Assembly (NCBI GenBank): GCA_001898465.1
Contig: MKTX01000001.1
Location: 124,001 to 188,000, forward strand
Length of the DNA: 64,000 nt
Direction: 5' to 3'
Origin: Sphingobacteriales bacterium 39-19
Lineage (GTDB): Bacteria; Bacteroidota; Bacteroidia; Chitinophagales; Chitinophagaceae
How positions within the stretch are numbered: the first letter of the stretch is position 1; every line of letters starts with the position of its first letter. Below the pieces are notes generated by a model, which was given only the letters and a program-made list of their open reading frames with translations, ran no database searches and was not told where the DNA came from. The position numbers were made by a program, and so were the translations under genes. Positions 52,014-61,037 of this stretch are shown in pieces.

Positions 52014-53028
52014 TCTTTTTCATATCATTCATAATAATGCTTAAATCCTGTTCTTCCAGTATCATTCTTTCGGGGTTTATTTCTTCATGTGTCCATTTTA
52101 CCAGTCTGATTTTTCCTCCGCTAATTTCTATACCCGTAATATCACCATCGCTAAAACAACAACAACCCGTATTATAATAAGTAGGATCCCTGTGTTCAGG
52201 AATTTGCGCTGCATCAAACTCGCTTGGCTTATGCTGGTAATAGCGGCCCGAAGCAAAAACAGGTTGATGCGTATGGCCGGTAATTAAGATTAAATTTTCC
52301 TGTTGGCTGCTCCATTCATACATGATTTGGTTATGCCGGTTTCTTAAAAAATGATCATTGCTGGGCGTATTGATATTGATGCGCAGGTACCGTTGCAGGG
52401 GCATCCACAAATGAGATACCAACCAGGTACTTACTGCATTGTTATCACTCATTTTATCACCCTGGTGGCCATGTGTTAAAAATACAGAAAGAGGTCCGCC
52501 CGGGGTTTCCCCTTTTATTAATATTCCTTCGTAAGCATATAAGGGCATAGTAAAATATTTTACCAGGTTTAATGCAATATCCAGTGGATTTTTCCAAAGT
52601 ACATCATGGTTACCAAATGTTTTATAATAACGCCCGGGTTGAAACGCTGCTTCAGCAAGAAATGCATTTTCGTTTTGGGGTAAAATTTCGTGGATCCCGA
52701 ATTTCCAAAGTTCTTCACTATCGCCCATATTAATAAAATGATAGCCGGCCTGGTTATAGTACGATAAAGCGGCTACATAATTTTTTTCGCAACCTGCAAA
52801 ATCATCGGCCCAGCTTTTATTCCCTTTATGCTGATCACTAAAAATGATAAATTTTGCCTGTTCCAAATCGGCTTCTACCACTTGTAATTTCTTATTTATA
52901 AGATTCCCACCACTCCCCAGTAAGCCGGTGAGCGATTTAAATACAAGGTCCCGCCGGGGAGCCGCTGCAAAATAACCCGATGCCCATAAAACAGGCCGCT
53001 TCAGCAGTTTTTGTAGCAGTTTTCGCAT
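52000..53028 (-). CDS. Calcineurin-like metallophosphoesterase
   Basis: The product has 342 residues with no signal peptide. The five metal-binding blocks of the fold are visible in order: FSDQHKG, NMGDSEELW, FGNHDVLW, LTHGHQGD and ITGHTHQP. A CCCFSDGD segment near the C-terminus is unusual. The substrate is unknown. It lies 14 bp downstream of the flippase gene on the same strand and may work on an envelope precursor, but this is only a guess from position. Confidence 0.88.
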   Translation of the reverse strand: MRKLLQKLLKRPVLWASGYFAAAPRRDLVFKSLTGLLGSGGNLINKKLQVVEADLEQAKFIIFSDQHKGNKSWADDFAGCEKNYVAALSYYNQAGYHFINMGDSEELWKFGIHEILPQNENAFLAEAAFQPGRYYKTFGNHDVLWKNPLDIALNLVKYFTMPLYAYEGILIKGETPGGPLSVFLTHGHQGDKMSDNNAVSTWLVSHLWMPLQRYLRININTPSNDHFLRNRHNQIMYEWSSQQENLILITGHTHQPVFASGRYYQHKPSEFDAAQIPEHRDPTYYNTGCCCFSDGDITGIEISGGKIRLVKWTHEEINPERMILEEQDLSIIMNDMKKKLPS

Positions 53029-53042
53029 TTTAAAATCGCATT

Positions 53043-54560
53043 TTATATTGGGCTAAAAAATTTCCCAATTACCGGCATACGGGATAATTCCTTTCGCTCA
53101 GTTTTAGAAATAAACCAGGCAAATGCCGAAATTAATACCAGGCCGCTGGCGAAAGAAAACAGGTAGGAAGCCGAAATAAATCTTACCAGCGCTATATGTA
53201 TAACATACAGTAAAATGGATATGATTAAATAAGCAGATAATTTTTTTACCGCATAAGGTACCGGGTAATGTTTTTGGCCCAATTTATAACTCAATACCAT
53301 CATGGTGAAATAACAAGTGAAGGTAGCGATAGCGGCTCCCAGGTAATGGAGTACCGGGATTAATAAAACATTCAGCACAATGGTTATTACGGCTCCTATA
53401 ATTGTAATATAAGCGCCGTATAAATTTTTGTTGGTAAGCTTATACCATACACTTAAGTTGTAATATATGCCCAGGAAAATATTTCCCAGGGCAAGCAGGG
53501 GTACTACTTGCAGGCCTTCCGTCCAGCGTGGATTTGCAAAAGTGGCAAAGATCCAATGAAAAACATCGAGAAACAACCCGATAAAAAGAAAAATAAAGCA
53601 ACAGGCAATTACAAAAAATTTCATAACCCGGGCATAAATACGCTGGGCATTTTCATTATTGCTTTGATTAAAGAAAAACGGTTCTGCTGCCATACGGAAT
53701 GCCTGTATTACAATGGTAACCAATAAAGCAATGCGGAAAATATTGGCAAAAATTCCAAACTCATTATCTGCCTGCTGCGGGGGAAGATCTACCACATGGC
53801 GATAAATAAGGCGGCTAAGCACATCATTTACCATACCCCCCATCCCTACTATTACCAGGGGGGCACTATACCGCATTACCTCTTTCCAAAGTTTAGTATC
53901 AAACTTAAAAGTAATTTGCCGCAGCTCTTTCCATAATAATAACAGCGTAAATAAACTACCGCATATATTCCCAATTAAATAATACCCCAATTGAATATCG
54001 CTGCTATAAATATGTTTTAAAAAACTATCCGGATGTGTGGCTAATATTTTAGGTATAACACCCAGGAATAAAATAACGATTGTAACATTTACTATAATGC
54101 CCGCAACCCTGGCAAAAGCATACCGCTTGGGCCTGTTTTCCTGGCGCAACTTCGCAAAAGGAAGTGTATTTAAATTATCAATACTTATAATTGCAATGAT
54201 CCATAATACATATTCCGGGTGCTGGTTCAATGTGGCCGCATCTACAATCTTATCCTTAAAAAGTAATAAAATAATACTAAACAGTACCGTGCTTACCAGC
54301 ATGGAAAGAAAGAGGGTACTAAAAAGTTTTTTCCTGTCGTGGGTTTGCGAAAACCTGAAATAGGCCGTTTCCATACCATAAGCATACAATACATTTAAAA
54401 ACGGGATGATGCTGTATGCCTGGCTCAGGTCGGCCGTTTCGGCCGGCAGGGTTACAAAAAAAGGCAATGCCATATTCATAAGGTACCCTAAAAACCGGCT
54501 TGCAATGGCCGGTACCCCATACCACATGGTTTGCCCTGCTAATTTTTTTATTCCACTCAA
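53043..54560 (-). CDS. Wzx-type polysaccharide flippase (MOP superfamily)
   Basis: The product has 505 residues with 12-14 hydrophobic helices throughout. MSGIKKLAGQTMWYGVPAIA at the start and the pattern of helices are typical of oligosaccharide flippases that move lipid-linked sugars across the inner membrane. No other polysaccharide gene is next to it apart from the metallophosphoesterase. The start is TTG at 54560; the next ATG (codon 12) would remove part of the conserved first helix region. Confidence 0.88.
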   Translation of the reverse strand: MSGIKKLAGQTMWYGVPAIASRFLGYLMNMALPFFVTLPAETADLSQAYSIIPFLNVLYAYGMETAYFRFSQTHDRKKLFSTLFLSMLVSTVLFSIILLLFKDKIVDAATLNQHPEYVLWIIAIISIDNLNTLPFAKLRQENRPKRYAFARVAGIIVNVTIVILFLGVIPKILATHPDSFLKHIYSSDIQLGYYLIGNICGSLFTLLLLWKELRQITFKFDTKLWKEVMRYSAPLVIVGMGGMVNDVLSRLIYRHVVDLPPQQADNEFGIFANIFRIALLVTIVIQAFRMAAEPFFFNQSNNENAQRIYARVMKFFVIACCFIFLFIGLFLDVFHWIFATFANPRWTEGLQVVPLLALGNIFLGIYYNLSVWYKLTNKNLYGAYITIIGAVITIVLNVLLIPVLHYLGAAIATFTCYFTMMVLSYKLGQKHYPVPYAVKKLSAYLIISILLYVIHIALVRFISASYLFSFASGLVLISAFAWFISKTERKELSRMPVIGKFFSPI

Positions 54561-54714
54561 TCTATTAAAATAAAATTTGCTGCAATTTAATGGTATAATA
54601 TTGTTTAAAAATGATAATTCATTTTTTTGTAAGCGGTATGCTGCCCTTCCTGTAACATTAATGGATGCCGGTTGTTAATATGGGGAAAAAATAAACCCGT
54701 AAGCCCCATACCTG

Positions 54715-55770
54715 TTAATGTTTAAAAACATATTTTTCATCGGGGCCAAAACGTTTGCTTTTTGTAAAGCTGGTATCAGTAAGTGCAAATAAAAAATAGA
54801 GAAGTTCATCCCGTTGCCTGTTGCTTAAATTGATTTTATTTTTTAATAAAGGATCCAGTATGGCAGAGGTAGTATCTATGCCAGTTCTATAATGCTCCAA
54901 TACTTTGGTAATATACCCAATACTGCCATCGTGCATATAAGGCGGGCTGAGTTGTACATTACGCAGGCTGGGTACTTTAAACTTTAATGAATCGCTGCTT
55001 TTATGCGTAATATTCATCCTGCCTGCATCGTTAAAGCGATTTAAACCCATGCCGTTGTTCCTAAAACTTTCATCGGTAAATAAAGGTTCCGTATGGCATC
55101 CTGAGCAATGCAACTTATATAATTCATACCCCTTTTGCTCTGCAAGGGTAAATTGTATTTCACCTCTTTTCATTTTATCGTACCTGCTATTGGCGCTCAG
55201 CAAGCTTCCTGTAAATTGTGCCAGGGCTTTCAACATACGCTGGCTGCTGATCGCATCTGTTCCAAAAGCATCTTTAAATAACCTGCGGTAAGTACTGTCT
55301 TTTTTTAATTTAATTAATACGGCTTCCAGTGTTTCGCCCATTTCATTGGGGGCCGTTAATGGGTTTAGTGCTTGTACTTCTATATGGTTTACTCCCCCAT
55401 CCCAGTGAAAACTGGTTCTCCAGGCCAGGTTAAATAAGGCCGGTGCATTCCTGTTGGTAAAGCTATTATTTACGCCATGGCTCAGGTCGTGCTCATAAGT
55501 AGAAAATGCCGCAAAGTATTGATGGCAACTGGCACATGAAACTTCTCCATCTTTACTTAACCGGGCATCATAAAATAATTTTTTACCCAGCCGGAAACCC
55601 TGTTCCGTTAATTTATTTTTTGCAAAAATATCGGTAGGGGGTTTCGGCCAGCCTTTAGGGATTTTAAATTCAATAGGCTGTGGCAGATTTGCCTGTTCTA
55701 TCATTGAATGCATACCGAGGCAAATAAAAAGAATGCCTGCCAGGGTAATTATTTTTAAATGGCTTTTCAT
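54715..55770 (-). CDS. MbnH-like diheme cytochrome c peroxidase family protein
   Basis: The product has 351 residues with a signal or anchor segment (residues about 7-22). Two heme c sites are CASCH (79-83) and CSGCH (222-226). GFRLGKKLFYDARLS, NRNAPALFNLAW and VPSLRNVQLSPPYMHDGSIG are typical of the CCP/MauG superfamily. Directly upstream, with a 4-bp overlap, is an MbnP-like gene. In the known MbnH/MbnP pair, MbnH oxidises a tryptophan of MbnP to kynurenine, creating a copper site; the same task is inferred here from gene pairing. Confidence 0.85.
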   Translation of the reverse strand: MKSHLKIITLAGILFICLGMHSMIEQANLPQPIEFKIPKGWPKPPTDIFAKNKLTEQGFRLGKKLFYDARLSKDGEVSCASCHQYFAAFSTYEHDLSHGVNNSFTNRNAPALFNLAWRTSFHWDGGVNHIEVQALNPLTAPNEMGETLEAVLIKLKKDSTYRRLFKDAFGTDAISSQRMLKALAQFTGSLLSANSRYDKMKRGEIQFTLAEQKGYELYKLHCSGCHTEPLFTDESFRNNGMGLNRFNDAGRMNITHKSSDSLKFKVPSLRNVQLSPPYMHDGSIGYITKVLEHYRTGIDTTSAILDPLLKNKINLSNRQRDELLYFLFALTDTSFTKSKRFGPDEKYVFKH

Positions 55771-56465
55771 GGTTTCTTTTTTATAGAAAAAATGCCCGGG
55801 AAATTATCGGCTGCATATACCGCTTCTTTACCCGGCAGGGTAATAATGGGTATTTGCTGTATGGAAATCGTATGCACTCCCTGCCAGTATTTATCTAAAT
55901 TCATTTCAATAAAAATGGTATCGTAAGCTGCAGGTTCAGGGGGTAAAGGCAGAACAACAGGCCGCATTGTTTTTTGGCTGCCTGCAAAACCTCCAATATG
56001 ATGTTCTATTTTATTTAATGGCGCCGGCGATACCGGTGCATTCCCTTCTAACTTAAACATAATATAGCCACTGTTCCAGGTCCAGTACATATCATTCAAA
56101 GGATCTAATGCCCCTTCCTGGGCGCCGGACACATGGTACATACTATCTACCCCCAGTAAAAAAGAAATTGTATCGAGGGTATGCGCCGGCCGGGAAATGG
56201 TAAACCCGCTATTTCCAAATGCATTCACCAGGAAAATTTCCGAACTGCCGGTACCCGCCGTTCCAAACTGAAATTCACTGACATAATATTTTAGTTTTTG
56301 AACCTGGTAAGTTTCGCCCCAGGCATTTTGATAAATACGCCCCGGTTCAATTAATTTATGATTTGCCGTATTTACAAAAACAATATTCATTTGTTGCTGG
56401 CCCCATACAATTGAAAAAATATGGCCAGTAAAAATCAGCATAAAAAAGAGTATTTTATTTTTCAT
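55767..56465 (-). CDS. MbnP-family periplasmic copper-binding-like protein
   Basis: The product has 232 residues from the ATG at 56465 (MKNKILFFMLIFTGHIFS); a GTG two codons upstream would overlap the arfB stop. After the signal peptide come LKYYVSEFQFG, TISFLLGVDSMYHVSG and DPLNDMYWTWNSGYIMFKLE, the family core with Trp128 and Trp130, then KIEHHIGGF with His155/156. One of the tryptophans is the likely target for oxidation to kynurenine by the MbnH-like protein. The stop overlaps the mbnH-like ATG. Confidence 0.85.
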   Translation of the reverse strand: MKNKILFFMLIFTGHIFSIVWGQQQMNIVFVNTANHKLIEPGRIYQNAWGETYQVQKLKYYVSEFQFGTAGTGSSEIFLVNAFGNSGFTISRPAHTLDTISFLLGVDSMYHVSGAQEGALDPLNDMYWTWNSGYIMFKLEGNAPVSPAPLNKIEHHIGGFAGSQKTMRPVVLPLPPEPAAYDTIFIEMNLDKYWQGVHTISIQQIPIITLPGKEAVYAADNFPGIFSIKKKP

Positions 56466-56467
56466 GG

Positions 56468-56863
56468 TCACTCCATTTTTTTACGGCGGCTTTGTTTAAG
56501 TACTGATAATTTTTTTTTATTCTCCAGTCTTTTTAAACGGGCAGCTTTACCCGGTTTGGTGGCTTTTCTTTTTTTTACAGGTGCCAGAGCTTTTTGCAAA
56601 AGTTTATTGATTTTTTCAATTACGGCATTCCGGTTTTCTAATTGGGTACGATAAACCTGGCTTTTTACAATGAGGACCCCTTCTTTGGTAAGCTTTGCCC
56701 CCAATACTTCTTTAACCTGTTTTTTTTGCTCTTCAGAAAGTATTTCCGAACGATCCACATGCCAATAAGCATCTACCCGGGTTTCTACCTTATTTACATT
56801 TTGGCCACCCTTACCGCCACTCCGGCTGGTTTTAAATTTTAATTCTTGTATGATATCTGGCAT
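56468..56863 (-). CDS. arfB: Alternative ribosome-rescue factor ArfB
   Basis: This 131-residue, codon-independent release factor frees stalled ribosomes. The catalytic GGQ (residues 19-21) sits in TSRSGGKGGQNVNKVETRV. The C-terminal tail is very basic (APVKKRKATKPGKAARLKRL and on), as needed to thread into the empty mRNA channel. There is no codon-recognition domain. It lies two bases before the MbnP-like ATG, an unusual pairing of ribosome rescue with copper handling. Confidence 0.95.
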   Translation of the reverse strand: MPDIIQELKFKTSRSGGKGGQNVNKVETRVDAYWHVDRSEILSEEQKKQVKEVLGAKLTKEGVLIVKSQVYRTQLENRNAVIEKINKLLQKALAPVKKRKATKPGKAARLKRLENKKKLSVLKQSRRKKME

Positions 56864-56973
56864 AACTTCAAAAATACCAATAAAAGCATGGGTTTCTAAA
56901 TGATTACAAGGATTTGAAGCGTTAAAATTTCAATAAGAACAAAAAAATAGGCATTTTTGCAACTTATAGCTAT

Positions 56974-57726
56974 ATGCAAAAAATTTATCACCGCCTGGCA
57001 GAAAGAAAGAAGGAAGGGAAAAAGTCCTTCGCAGTTTTAATAGACCCTGATAAGGTAAATGAACCTGCTATTGATATATTGGTAAAAAAATGTACAGATG
57101 CCCGGGTAGATTATTTTTTAGTAGGAGGTAGCCTGGTGGTTTCTAATTATGTGGATGAATGTATTTTAGAAATAAAAAAACGAACAGATATACCTATCAT
57201 ACTTTTCCCGGGCAGTCCTTCTCAAGTGAGCAGGCATGCGGATGCTTTATTATATTTATCGCTTATTAGCGGCCGCAACCCCGAGTTGCTAATTGGGCAA
57301 CATGTAGTAAGTGCCACTGCCGTAAAACAAAGTGGATTAGAAATTATGCCAACCGGGTATATGGTAATAGACGGGGGCGCTCCCACTACTGTATCGTATA
57401 TAAGTAATGCAACTCCCTTACCGGCTGATAAAACAGAGATTGCCGTTTGTACCGCTATGGCCGGAGAAATGCTGGGTATGAAATTAATATATATGGATGC
57501 CGGCAGCGGTGCAAGAAAAGCCATTACTGAAAATATGATTCAGCAAGTGGCAAAAAATATTGAGGTTCCGCTTATTATTGGAGGAGGTATTACCACGGCT
57601 GAAAAAGCTTATTTAAATTGCCGTGCCGGGGCGGATGTGATTGTAGTGGGCAATGCAATTGAAAAAGACCACTCATTAATTAAAGAATTAGCTGCCGCCG
57701 TACATAGTGTACCGGTAATTGTGTAA
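56974..57726 (+). CDS. PcrB-like (geranylgeranyl/heptaprenyl)glyceryl phosphate synthase
   Basis: This 250-residue TIM barrel has FAVLIDPDKV, YFLVGGSLVV, IILFPGSPSQVSRHADALLY, MPTGYMVIDGGAPTTV, LIYMDAGSGA and PLIIGGGITTAEKA with VVGNAIEKD. These match group II (bacterial/archaeal) prenylglyceryl phosphate synthases, which make an ether bond between glycerol-1-phosphate and a polyprenyl diphosphate, an archaeal-type reaction known in Bacteroidota. The end product in bacteria is uncertain. CATTTTTG at 56952-56959 may be the -7 element. Confidence 0.9.
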   Translation: MQKIYHRLAERKKEGKKSFAVLIDPDKVNEPAIDILVKKCTDARVDYFLVGGSLVVSNYVDECILEIKKRTDIPIILFPGSPSQVSRHADALLYLSLISGRNPELLIGQHVVSATAVKQSGLEIMPTGYMVIDGGAPTTVSYISNATPLPADKTEIAVCTAMAGEMLGMKLIYMDAGSGARKAITENMIQQVAKNIEVPLIIGGGITTAEKAYLNCRAGADVIVVGNAIEKDHSLIKELAAAVHSVPVIV

Positions 57727-57754
57727 AACATTTTTTCTCCCACAAAACATATGA

Positions 57755-59053
57755 TTAATGTTGGGTTTCCAATGCGGAAATACGGGCAGGTGTTTGTTTG
57801 CCCTCTATAATTGATGTACTGCTTAATGCTATTGCCTGGATAATTTGGGTCATATTTTCAATATCCAGGGTAGCAATTTCATCTCCCTGGGTATGATAAT
57901 ATTTTTCAACATCCATTTTTGAAGTACTGATCGTGTGTGCCGGTACGCCTACAGCGGCCAGGCTGGCATTATCTGAACGGTAAAACAATTGTTGCGAGGG
58001 ATAGGGATCGGGTTCAAAATGAAAGTGGGTGCCGGCTAAGTTCTGTTGCAATATTTTGCCAAAGTCTGATTTTTCATAACCCGTTATATAAGCGCTGTGC
58101 GTACCCCATTTGCTTTCGGTGCCAATCATTTCAATATTAAACATGGCAACCAGGGTTGCAGGATCTACCTGTGCAGAAAAATACCTTGAGCCAAAGCCCC
58201 CTATTTCTTCTGCAGTAAAAGCAACAAATATGATGCTGCGTTCCATTTTGGGAAGTTGTGAAAAGTATTTCGCCAGCAGCATAACGGCAGTTGTTCCGGT
58301 GGCATCATCGTTGGCGCCATTATAGATGCTATCATTCGCTGCATTCATTTTGCCCACTCCCAGGTGATCGTAATGCGCCGAAAAAACTACATACTCATCC
58401 TTTTTAGATGTGCCGGGTAATAGCCCTGCTACATTGGTAAGCTTTTGTTGTATTACCGATTGCTGTATTGTAAATTCCATTTGAAGCAGGGGCTTTCCGC
58501 TGTATAATACAAATAAAATGGGTTGCATGCTGCTAAATGTTTGCGGTTGCATTCGCTTAAGCCGCTTAAACATTTGCTTTTGCGTAGTATCAATAAAAAC
58601 AATACATTTTTTATTATCCTTAATCAGTTTTCCTAACTCTGATTGCAAAGAGGCCCCAGGCCGTATATAAATTTTATCAAATTCTTCATTGGTATGAAAC
58701 TGTACCAGGCTATCGGTGGCCAGGAGGGCTATATCCTCCTGGTTAAATGCAATGCCATCTGCTGTACCCGATGCAGCGATTAAGCGGGTACGCCAGGTAT
58801 AAAATTCCTGGAAATAATTTTGTTTACCCTGCAAGGGCAATAACCCCGATTGTGAAAAAGAAGATGCTATAAAGCGGGCGGCACTGTCTATTTCCGGGGA
58901 ATATGCTTTACGGCCACGCATCTCATCTGACGCTAGTACAGATAAGGTATTTAAAACCTCACGGGTATTGATGATGTTATTTATATTTTCAACCTGTGCC
59001 TGCGTTTTACATACAAAACCCATGAGCAGCAGTAGCAATACAGTAAGTTTCAT
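57755..59053 (-). CDS. Exported M28-family zinc peptidase
   Basis: The product has 432 residues with a signal peptide ending at KTQAQ. A PA-like segment lies between about 100 and 200. The M28 catalytic part shows the two-zinc ligands and the general base in order: SAHYDHLG, NGANDDATGT, FTAEEIGGFGS, FNIEMIG and YYHTQGDE. It probably acts as an aminopeptidase in the periplasm or outside the cell. No T9SS sorting domain is present. Confidence 0.92.
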   Translation of the reverse strand: MKLTVLLLLLMGFVCKTQAQVENINNIINTREVLNTLSVLASDEMRGRKAYSPEIDSAARFIASSFSQSGLLPLQGKQNYFQEFYTWRTRLIAASGTADGIAFNQEDIALLATDSLVQFHTNEEFDKIYIRPGASLQSELGKLIKDNKKCIVFIDTTQKQMFKRLKRMQPQTFSSMQPILFVLYSGKPLLQMEFTIQQSVIQQKLTNVAGLLPGTSKKDEYVVFSAHYDHLGVGKMNAANDSIYNGANDDATGTTAVMLLAKYFSQLPKMERSIIFVAFTAEEIGGFGSRYFSAQVDPATLVAMFNIEMIGTESKWGTHSAYITGYEKSDFGKILQQNLAGTHFHFEPDPYPSQQLFYRSDNASLAAVGVPAHTISTSKMDVEKYYHTQGDEIATLDIENMTQIIQAIALSSTSIIEGKQTPARISALETQH

Positions 59054-59075
59054 ACAGGAAAATTAGAATAAGGAA

Positions 59076-59798
59076 TTATAAACTCATCATCTCTTTAAAC
59101 CGAACAGCCTGGCGCCGGCTCACTTCAATTTTATCGCCACCTTTAAGATCGAGCAATAGCCCTCCATTAAAATAGGATTCTACTTTGTCGATCATTCTTA
59201 GGTTTACAATATGCTTTCGGTTTGCCCTGAAAAATGTTTTATCATCCAGCCTTTCTTCCAGTGCATTTAGAGATTTTAAAATAAGCGGTTTATTGGTACC
59301 AAAAAAAACTTTCGCATAATTGCCTACACTTTCAAAATAGCGTACTTCAGAAAGTTTTACAAACCAGCAACGATCCCCGTCTTTTACAAATACCTGGTCA
59401 TTTTCGGTAAGTACACTCCTGTTAACAGCCGCAGCCGCTTCTTTTTCTTCTGCATGTTGTAATTTTTGAATGGCATCTGCCAGGCGTTGCGGCACAATGG
59501 GTTTCATTAAATAATCCAATGCATTGACTTCAAATGCTTTTAATGCAAATTCATCATACGCAGTAGTAAAGATCACATAGGGGGCTTTATCCAGTTCCAA
59601 AAGCATGTCAAAACCTGTTTTCCCCGGCATTTGCACATCTAAAAAGATCAGGTCGGGGTTTAGTTCTTCTATACGGTCTAAACCCTCTTTTGCATTGGTT
59701 GCTTCACCAATAACTTCAATTTCGGGCAAGTCAGTTAATAACTTTTTTAACTCTGCCCGGGCTAATCTTTCATCATCAATAATTACAGCTTTATACAT
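59076..59798 (-). CDS. LytTR-family response regulator
   Basis: The product has 240 residues. The receiver has IIDDERLAR, the phosphorylation site Asp54 in IFLDVQMPGKTG and Lys in LDYLMKPIVP. The C-terminal LytTR DNA-binding domain includes VRYFESVGNYAKVFF, LNALEERLDDKTFFRANRKH and KIEVSRRQAVRFKEMM. It follows its histidine kinase by 10 bp on the same strand. Targets are unknown. Confidence 0.94.
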   Translation of the reverse strand: MYKAVIIDDERLARAELKKLLTDLPEIEVIGEATNAKEGLDRIEELNPDLIFLDVQMPGKTGFDMLLELDKAPYVIFTTAYDEFALKAFEVNALDYLMKPIVPQRLADAIQKLQHAEEKEAAAAVNRSVLTENDQVFVKDGDRCWFVKLSEVRYFESVGNYAKVFFGTNKPLILKSLNALEERLDDKTFFRANRKHIVNLRMIDKVESYFNGGLLLDLKGGDKIEVSRRQAVRFKEMMSL

Positions 59799-59808
59799 AT
59801 TTATGATA

Positions 59809-60861
59809 TTATAAAATTTCTGAAACAGGCATTATGACTTTAGATTCTACGGTATTCGCCGTATCATTTTTTATTTCAAAATACGCTTTATCCTGGTAAA
59901 TTAATTTCAACCGGTCCCTGGTACTTTTAATGCCAAACCCCATGTCATTGGCACGGGATGCCAGGCTGCCCGAATTGGTTACAATCAATTCATGATGATT
60001 GTTCACAAAAATGGATTTCACCCGGATGAAACCGCCGTTAATATGTTTGCTGATGCCATGCTTAATGGCATTCTCTACCAGGGTTTGCAGCATCATGGGG
60101 GGTATGGGTTGCTGTAAAGTATCGGGATCAATATCCATTTCTATTTTCAACCTTTCTTCAAAACGCATTTGCTCCAATGCCAGGTAATCTTTTACAATTA
60201 ATAATTCTTGTTGCAAAGGCACCGTTTCCATTTGTTCGGCACGCATACTGCTTCGTAAGATATTACTGAGTTCGGTAATAGCGGTCCGGGCACGGCTTGG
60301 GTTTTCATCTACCAAAGCCCGGATACTATTTAATGCATTAAAAATAAAATGAGGATTGATATGTGATTTTATGGTTTTTAATTCAAACGATTTTACCAGG
60401 GCCTCTAATCTTAACTTATCAATTTCCTGCTTCCTGTTTCTTTCTACATAATGGTATAAATAATAAATAAGATTCCAGATACCATAGATCCACAGGGCAT
60501 TAAAGCAACTTAAAAACAACCTTTCTCCCCGGGTATATTTATGCAACCTATCGGGATTATATTGCAATACAAAATCTATTGATTCAGAAGCGATGCCATA
60601 TAAAATAGAAAACAGGAGGGTAAGCCCGAAAAAATAAAGTACCTGCTTGCTGATAGGACGGCTTAACACATGCATCCGGTGAATAAACATACGCATCAGG
60701 TGACTTAGTAAAAAACCACAAATGACTCCCAAAAGCAGGCTTACAAAATACATTGGAACGGGATCGCCAAAAGTGGTTACAAAAAACACACTCATGAGGA
60801 TGCTGGTAACCCAGCCAATAATTTGAAATAACCAATAGCGGGACATTGACTTTAAAAACAT
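59809..60861 (-). CDS. LytS/YehU-type sensor histidine kinase
   Basis: The product has 350 residues from the ATG at 60861 (MFLKSMSRYWLFQIIGW); an ATG five codons later is possible, while a longer upstream frame runs through an inverted repeat. Four membrane helices lie in the first 135 residues. The kinase domain begins with the phospho-acceptor motif KSHINPHFIFNALNSI (His171) and continues with MLQTLVENAIKHGI and GFGIKSTRDRLKLIY. It forms a pair with the LytTR regulator downstream. Confidence 0.92.
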   Translation of the reverse strand: MFLKSMSRYWLFQIIGWVTSILMSVFFVTTFGDPVPMYFVSLLLGVICGFLLSHLMRMFIHRMHVLSRPISKQVLYFFGLTLLFSILYGIASESIDFVLQYNPDRLHKYTRGERLFLSCFNALWIYGIWNLIYYLYHYVERNRKQEIDKLRLEALVKSFELKTIKSHINPHFIFNALNSIRALVDENPSRARTAITELSNILRSSMRAEQMETVPLQQELLIVKDYLALEQMRFEERLKIEMDIDPDTLQQPIPPMMLQTLVENAIKHGISKHINGGFIRVKSIFVNNHHELIVTNSGSLASRANDMGFGIKSTRDRLKLIYQDKAYFEIKNDTANTVESKVIMPVSEIL

Positions 60862-60879
60862 AGCTGTAAAATTAAAATA

Positions 60880-60910
60880 TAATAGAAACAATAGAAATTT
60901 GTTTCTATTA
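60880..60910. repeat. 11-bp inverted repeat upstream of the LytS gene
   Basis: TAATAGAAACA and its exact reverse complement flank nine bases, 19 bp upstream of the chosen ATG. The place suits an operator. No regulator can be named. Confidence 0.5.
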
Positions 60911-61037
60911 GTGGCGCAATGATCGTTTAAGAGGTAACCGATTAATTTTTTAGCCCATATCGAAAATAGATAATACATTTATACCCCTCAAATTATGAGC
61001 AAGACTAACCATATTTTAAAACTTAAAACACAAAGAC

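Noticed and set aside
54680..54710. Weak inverted repeat TATGGGG/CCCCATA after the mbnH-like gene as a terminator
   Set aside because: The 18-base loop is long and the T-run lies inside the loop rather than behind the stem; not convincing.
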